In this document: piece after piece, positions 5,849-7,713 of the stretch
Position numbering within the stretch: position 1 is the first letter of the stretch
Layout: the number at the start of each line of letters is the position of its first letter
Source of the DNA: Thermoanaerobaculales bacterium
GTDB taxonomy: Bacteria; Acidobacteriota; Thermoanaerobaculia; Thermoanaerobaculales; Sulfomarinibacteraceae
Direction: 5' to 3'
Length of the DNA: 7,713 nt
Assembly: GCA_029932545.1 (NCBI GenBank)
Contig: JAOZPW010000089.1
Span: forward strand, 5,250-12,962
Position numbers and translations under genes: made by a program
Notes under the pieces: generated by a model
Database searches by the model: none
What the model saw: the letters and a program-made list of their open reading frames with translations, nothing else
What the model was told of the DNA's origin: nothing

Positions 5849-7615
5849 ATGGACCAAATGCGCCGCAATCTGATCGCTCAGTGGGCCTTCGACACCCGTT
5901 CAATTCTCGGCCGTTTTCATCTCTGGCTGGAGGATGTCGAAGAGCACTGGCTCAATGGACAACCGGACAAAGAACACGCATTCACAGGCGATTCACTGGA
6001 ACGCGGATTCATCGTAGCCAACGCTGTGACCGCACTGGGAACCCGGCTGTTCGGCCGCTTCGGTGAAGGCGCGGGACAAGACAAGGCGACGGTCAACCGT
6101 GTCAAGAAGGATGCCGACGCGGTCTCGGCCTACGCACTGTCTGAAGCCCTGTGGTATCTGACCCGCTCGCTTCCGGAGAACCACGCCGTAATGATCTCCC
6201 TCGGCGAGGGATTGATGCCCAAGGCCGGCGAAACCCCGGAGATGGGCTCCAACCCGCAGTTGGGCTTTGGGCGCGTCTACGCGCGGCCGGAAGTTGCTCG
6301 GTTTCTCGACCATGCGGTTCACCGCCTGCTTAACGACGCCACCTACGAATGGCCGGAGTTCTGGGCCGAGATCAACCACACGGGCATCACCGTCTGGGGT
6401 GCCGCGGTCGATACGCTGGAGAACACTTCCCGTTTTGCCAAGGGCTCTCCAAACGGTCCCATGGCGGTCTTCCATCTCTTCGACCAGCCGCTCAAGGTCG
6501 CCCGCCCCTTCGAGGGCTACATGGGCAACCTCATTCTGCCCCGTGAGGTCGTCGAGGCCGCCGCAGACAGGTCGGTCCTGATTGACTTCTTGACGCCTCG
6601 CCACTTGGTCATGGAATCCCTGCTGGCAACCTACCCCGGCCTGGTACCCGCGAATGTCCATGTCTGGACCCTGGGCGGACCGTCACGGGAAAAACGGATC
6701 GGACCGCTGTGGCAGCAGTGGCGTGAACTTGGCGCCCACCTGGTCGAAGACGGTTGGCCCATGCCGGGGACCGGCATCGGGGCCTTCACCGAAAGCGGCA
6801 CCTACGCACCCGTTTACTGTATCGGCCCGTACGAGGGTGAGGACGGTCAGGCCCACGTCTTTCTGTGCGACGGTTATGCGGCCTCTGCTGAAGCGATGCA
6901 AGGGGCCAGTCTGGATCAAATCGTCGATTCCCAGACCTCGATGTGTATGTTCTCTTCCCACTTCACGATCCCTTACGACAAGGAACAGTTCCTGATGCGC
7001 CTCGACCCGGAAGCGGTGGATTTTGGCGCCGGACTGAGCGCTCTCTTCGAGAAGGATCTCGACGAGGAAACGATCGAGCTCTACAGGGACAACATCCGAG
7101 ACGCCGCCGATGCCTGTATGCCGGTCGGCAGGCGGGTAGCAACCGCCGACGATTTTTTTCCAACCAAAACGTGGCGAATCCTCAGCCTGGCTTCCGGAAT
7201 GTTGGCCGATCCCTATACCGGTATCGAAGGTGTAGAAGAGGTAGACGAGGGTGTCTATCGGGTCACAACCAGGGCCGCAACCCGCCTGGGCCAACTCGAC
7301 GTCACCCTGATTCTCCGGCTGGCAGATCCGATGGATGAGATGAAGATGGTTTTCTCGCCCCTCCTCGACCGTTTCTACGCCGGGCAAGACTACCGCACTC
7401 GGGCGGTCAAGGTCTCCGATTCCGGCCGCATCCGCAACGAGCTCCAGACCCTTGTTTCGGAGGCCATCGAGTACCTCGAGAACGACCGCCTCCGGGTCAA
7501 TTTCGAGGCAATCGACGACGCCGTGATGGCTGCGGACAAGAAGGCGCTGATTCAGGAGATCCTGCGATGGTACAAAAAGAGCCACCCAATCTGGTTCCGG
7601 TGGTTGGAGATATAG
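5849..7615 (+). CDS. 588-aa protein of unknown function (soluble)
   Basis: I do not recognise this family. It has no signal peptide and no clear membrane segment, so it is probably cytoplasmic. GGTGGAGG at 5834-5841 lies 7 nt before the ATG at 5849, which supports this start over the ATG at 5858. Visible parts: a helical, charged N-terminal third; a conserved-looking block SLPENHAVMISLGEGLMPKAGE (107-128); WPEFWAEINHTGITVWGA (168-185); VWTLGGPSREKRIGPLWQQW (272-291); and a densely patterned centre, GTYAPVYCIGPYEG (317-330) followed by FLCDGYAASAEAMQGASLDQIVDSQTSMCMFSSHF (338-372). The tail (525-588) is mostly helical and ends ILRWYKKSHPIWFRWLEI. Cysteines at 324, 340, 366 and 423 are too spread for a classic metal motif. 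No catalytic signature such as a P-loop, Rossmann loop or HD box was found. Codon pattern matches its neighbours, so there is no sign of recent transfer. It stands alone, with repeat elements on both sides. Confidence 0.87.
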   Translation: MDQMRRNLIAQWAFDTRSILGRFHLWLEDVEEHWLNGQPDKEHAFTGDSLERGFIVANAVTALGTRLFGRFGEGAGQDKATVNRVKKDADAVSAYALSEALWYLTRSLPENHAVMISLGEGLMPKAGETPEMGSNPQLGFGRVYARPEVARFLDHAVHRLLNDATYEWPEFWAEINHTGITVWGAAVDTLENTSRFAKGSPNGPMAVFHLFDQPLKVARPFEGYMGNLILPREVVEAAADRSVLIDFLTPRHLVMESLLATYPGLVPANVHVWTLGGPSREKRIGPLWQQWRELGAHLVEDGWPMPGTGIGAFTESGTYAPVYCIGPYEGEDGQAHVFLCDGYAASAEAMQGASLDQIVDSQTSMCMFSSHFTIPYDKEQFLMRLDPEAVDFGAGLSALFEKDLDEETIELYRDNIRDAADACMPVGRRVATADDFFPTKTWRILSLASGMLADPYTGIEGVEEVDEGVYRVTTRAATRLGQLDVTLILRLADPMDEMKMVFSPLLDRFYAGQDYRTRAVKVSDSGRIRNELQTLVSEAIEYLENDRLRVNFEAIDDAVMAADKKALIQEILRWYKKSHPIWFRWLEI

Positions 7616-7616
7616 A

Positions 7617-7642
7617 CCTGCGAAGCGGGATCGCTTCGCAGG
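7617..7642 (+). terminator. strong stem-loop after the 588-aa protein gene, without T-tract
   Basis: CCTGCGAAGC (7617-7626) and GCTTCGCAGG (7633-7642) pair perfectly. One more G-C pair (7627, 7632) leaves a GGAT loop, giving an 11-bp stem that begins 1 nt after the stop codon. The position suits a terminator or a 3'-end-protecting hairpin, but GGCTATC follows instead of a T-run, so efficient intrinsic termination is doubtful. Confidence 0.5.
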
Positions 7643-7648
7643 GGCTAT

Positions 7649-7696
7649 CAGCTGTCAGCTGTCAGCTGTCAGCTGTCAGCTGTCAGCTCTCAGCTT
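7649..7696. repeat. CAGCTGT heptamer tandem array
   Basis: Five perfect copies of CAGCTGT (7649-7683) are followed by a one-base variant CAGCTCT (7684-7690) and a partial copy CAGCTT (7691-7696). Each unit contains the 6-bp palindrome CAGCTG, so the array can fold in many registers. The copy number is expected to vary by replication slippage. It lies 33 nt after the stop codon, so it is probably non-coding. Confidence 0.85.
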
Positions 7697-7697
7697 G

Positions 7698-7713
7698 GTG
7701 GGCCTTGGCCCAC
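7698..7713. repeat. palindrome at the right edge of the window
   Basis: GTGGGCC (7698-7704), TT, then GGCCCAC (7707-7713) form a perfect 7-bp inverted repeat that touches the window end, so the stem may continue outside. It directly follows the heptamer array and could be its flanking inverted repeat or part of a terminator for a gene beyond the edge. Confidence 0.5.

Noticed and set aside
6683..7585. 300-codon minus-strand open frame opposite the 588-aa gene
   Set aside because: Third-position GC bias of the plus frame opens this frame; there is no ribosome site, and the plus frame has a good one.
7649..7696. CRISPR array
   Set aside because: The units are 7 bp and directly adjacent, with no spacers; this is a simple tandem repeat.

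Overview
The window is about 60% GC and comes from a Gram-negative-type bacterium. Two proteins carry Sec signal peptides, and one of these has a CsgG-like domain typical of the periplasm or outer membrane. The malic enzyme is the fused malic enzyme/phosphotransacetylase type found in proteobacteria and several other Gram-negative lineages. The phylum cannot be fixed from the sequence; a deltaproteobacterium or a related environmental lineage is a guess from style alone.

Layout. (1) 1-1115 (+): 3' part of an NADP-malic enzyme with a C-terminal phosphotransacetylase-like domain, running in from the left edge. (2) 1166-2080 (+): secreted protein with a CsgG-like domain and a FlgT-C-like tail, closed by a textbook intrinsic terminator at 2106-2132. 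(3) 2188-2643 (+): small secreted protein of unknown function. (4) 2644-2871: space between convergent genes, filled by a nested, MITE-like inverted-repeat element. (5) 3510-2872 (-): folE, GTP cyclohydrolase I. (6) A 136-nt divergent gap leads to a two-gene operon (+), rfbD/rmlD (3647-4486) and an Rmd-like nucleotide-sugar reductase (4483-5472), overlapping by ATGA. (7) 5473-5848: a 376-nt gene-free stretch. Its first 200 nt are an element bounded by inverted CCCGAG/CGGGCT hexamer arrays around a possible coding relic. (8) 5849-7615 (+): an unrecognised 588-aa soluble protein, followed by a strong stem-loop, a CAGCTGT heptamer array, and a second palindrome cut by the right edge.

The genes are mostly ordinary housekeeping: C4 carbon metabolism, folate or pterin synthesis, and activated deoxysugars for surface polysaccharide. 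The two reductases act on 4-keto-6-deoxyhexoses, probably one on the dTDP series and one on the GDP series; their upstream dehydratases are not in the window. The unusual content is intergenic: three different repeat elements, each lying beside a stop codon. The 588-aa orphan is the only large protein I cannot place. I see no defence system, phage, CRISPR array, tRNA or rRNA.
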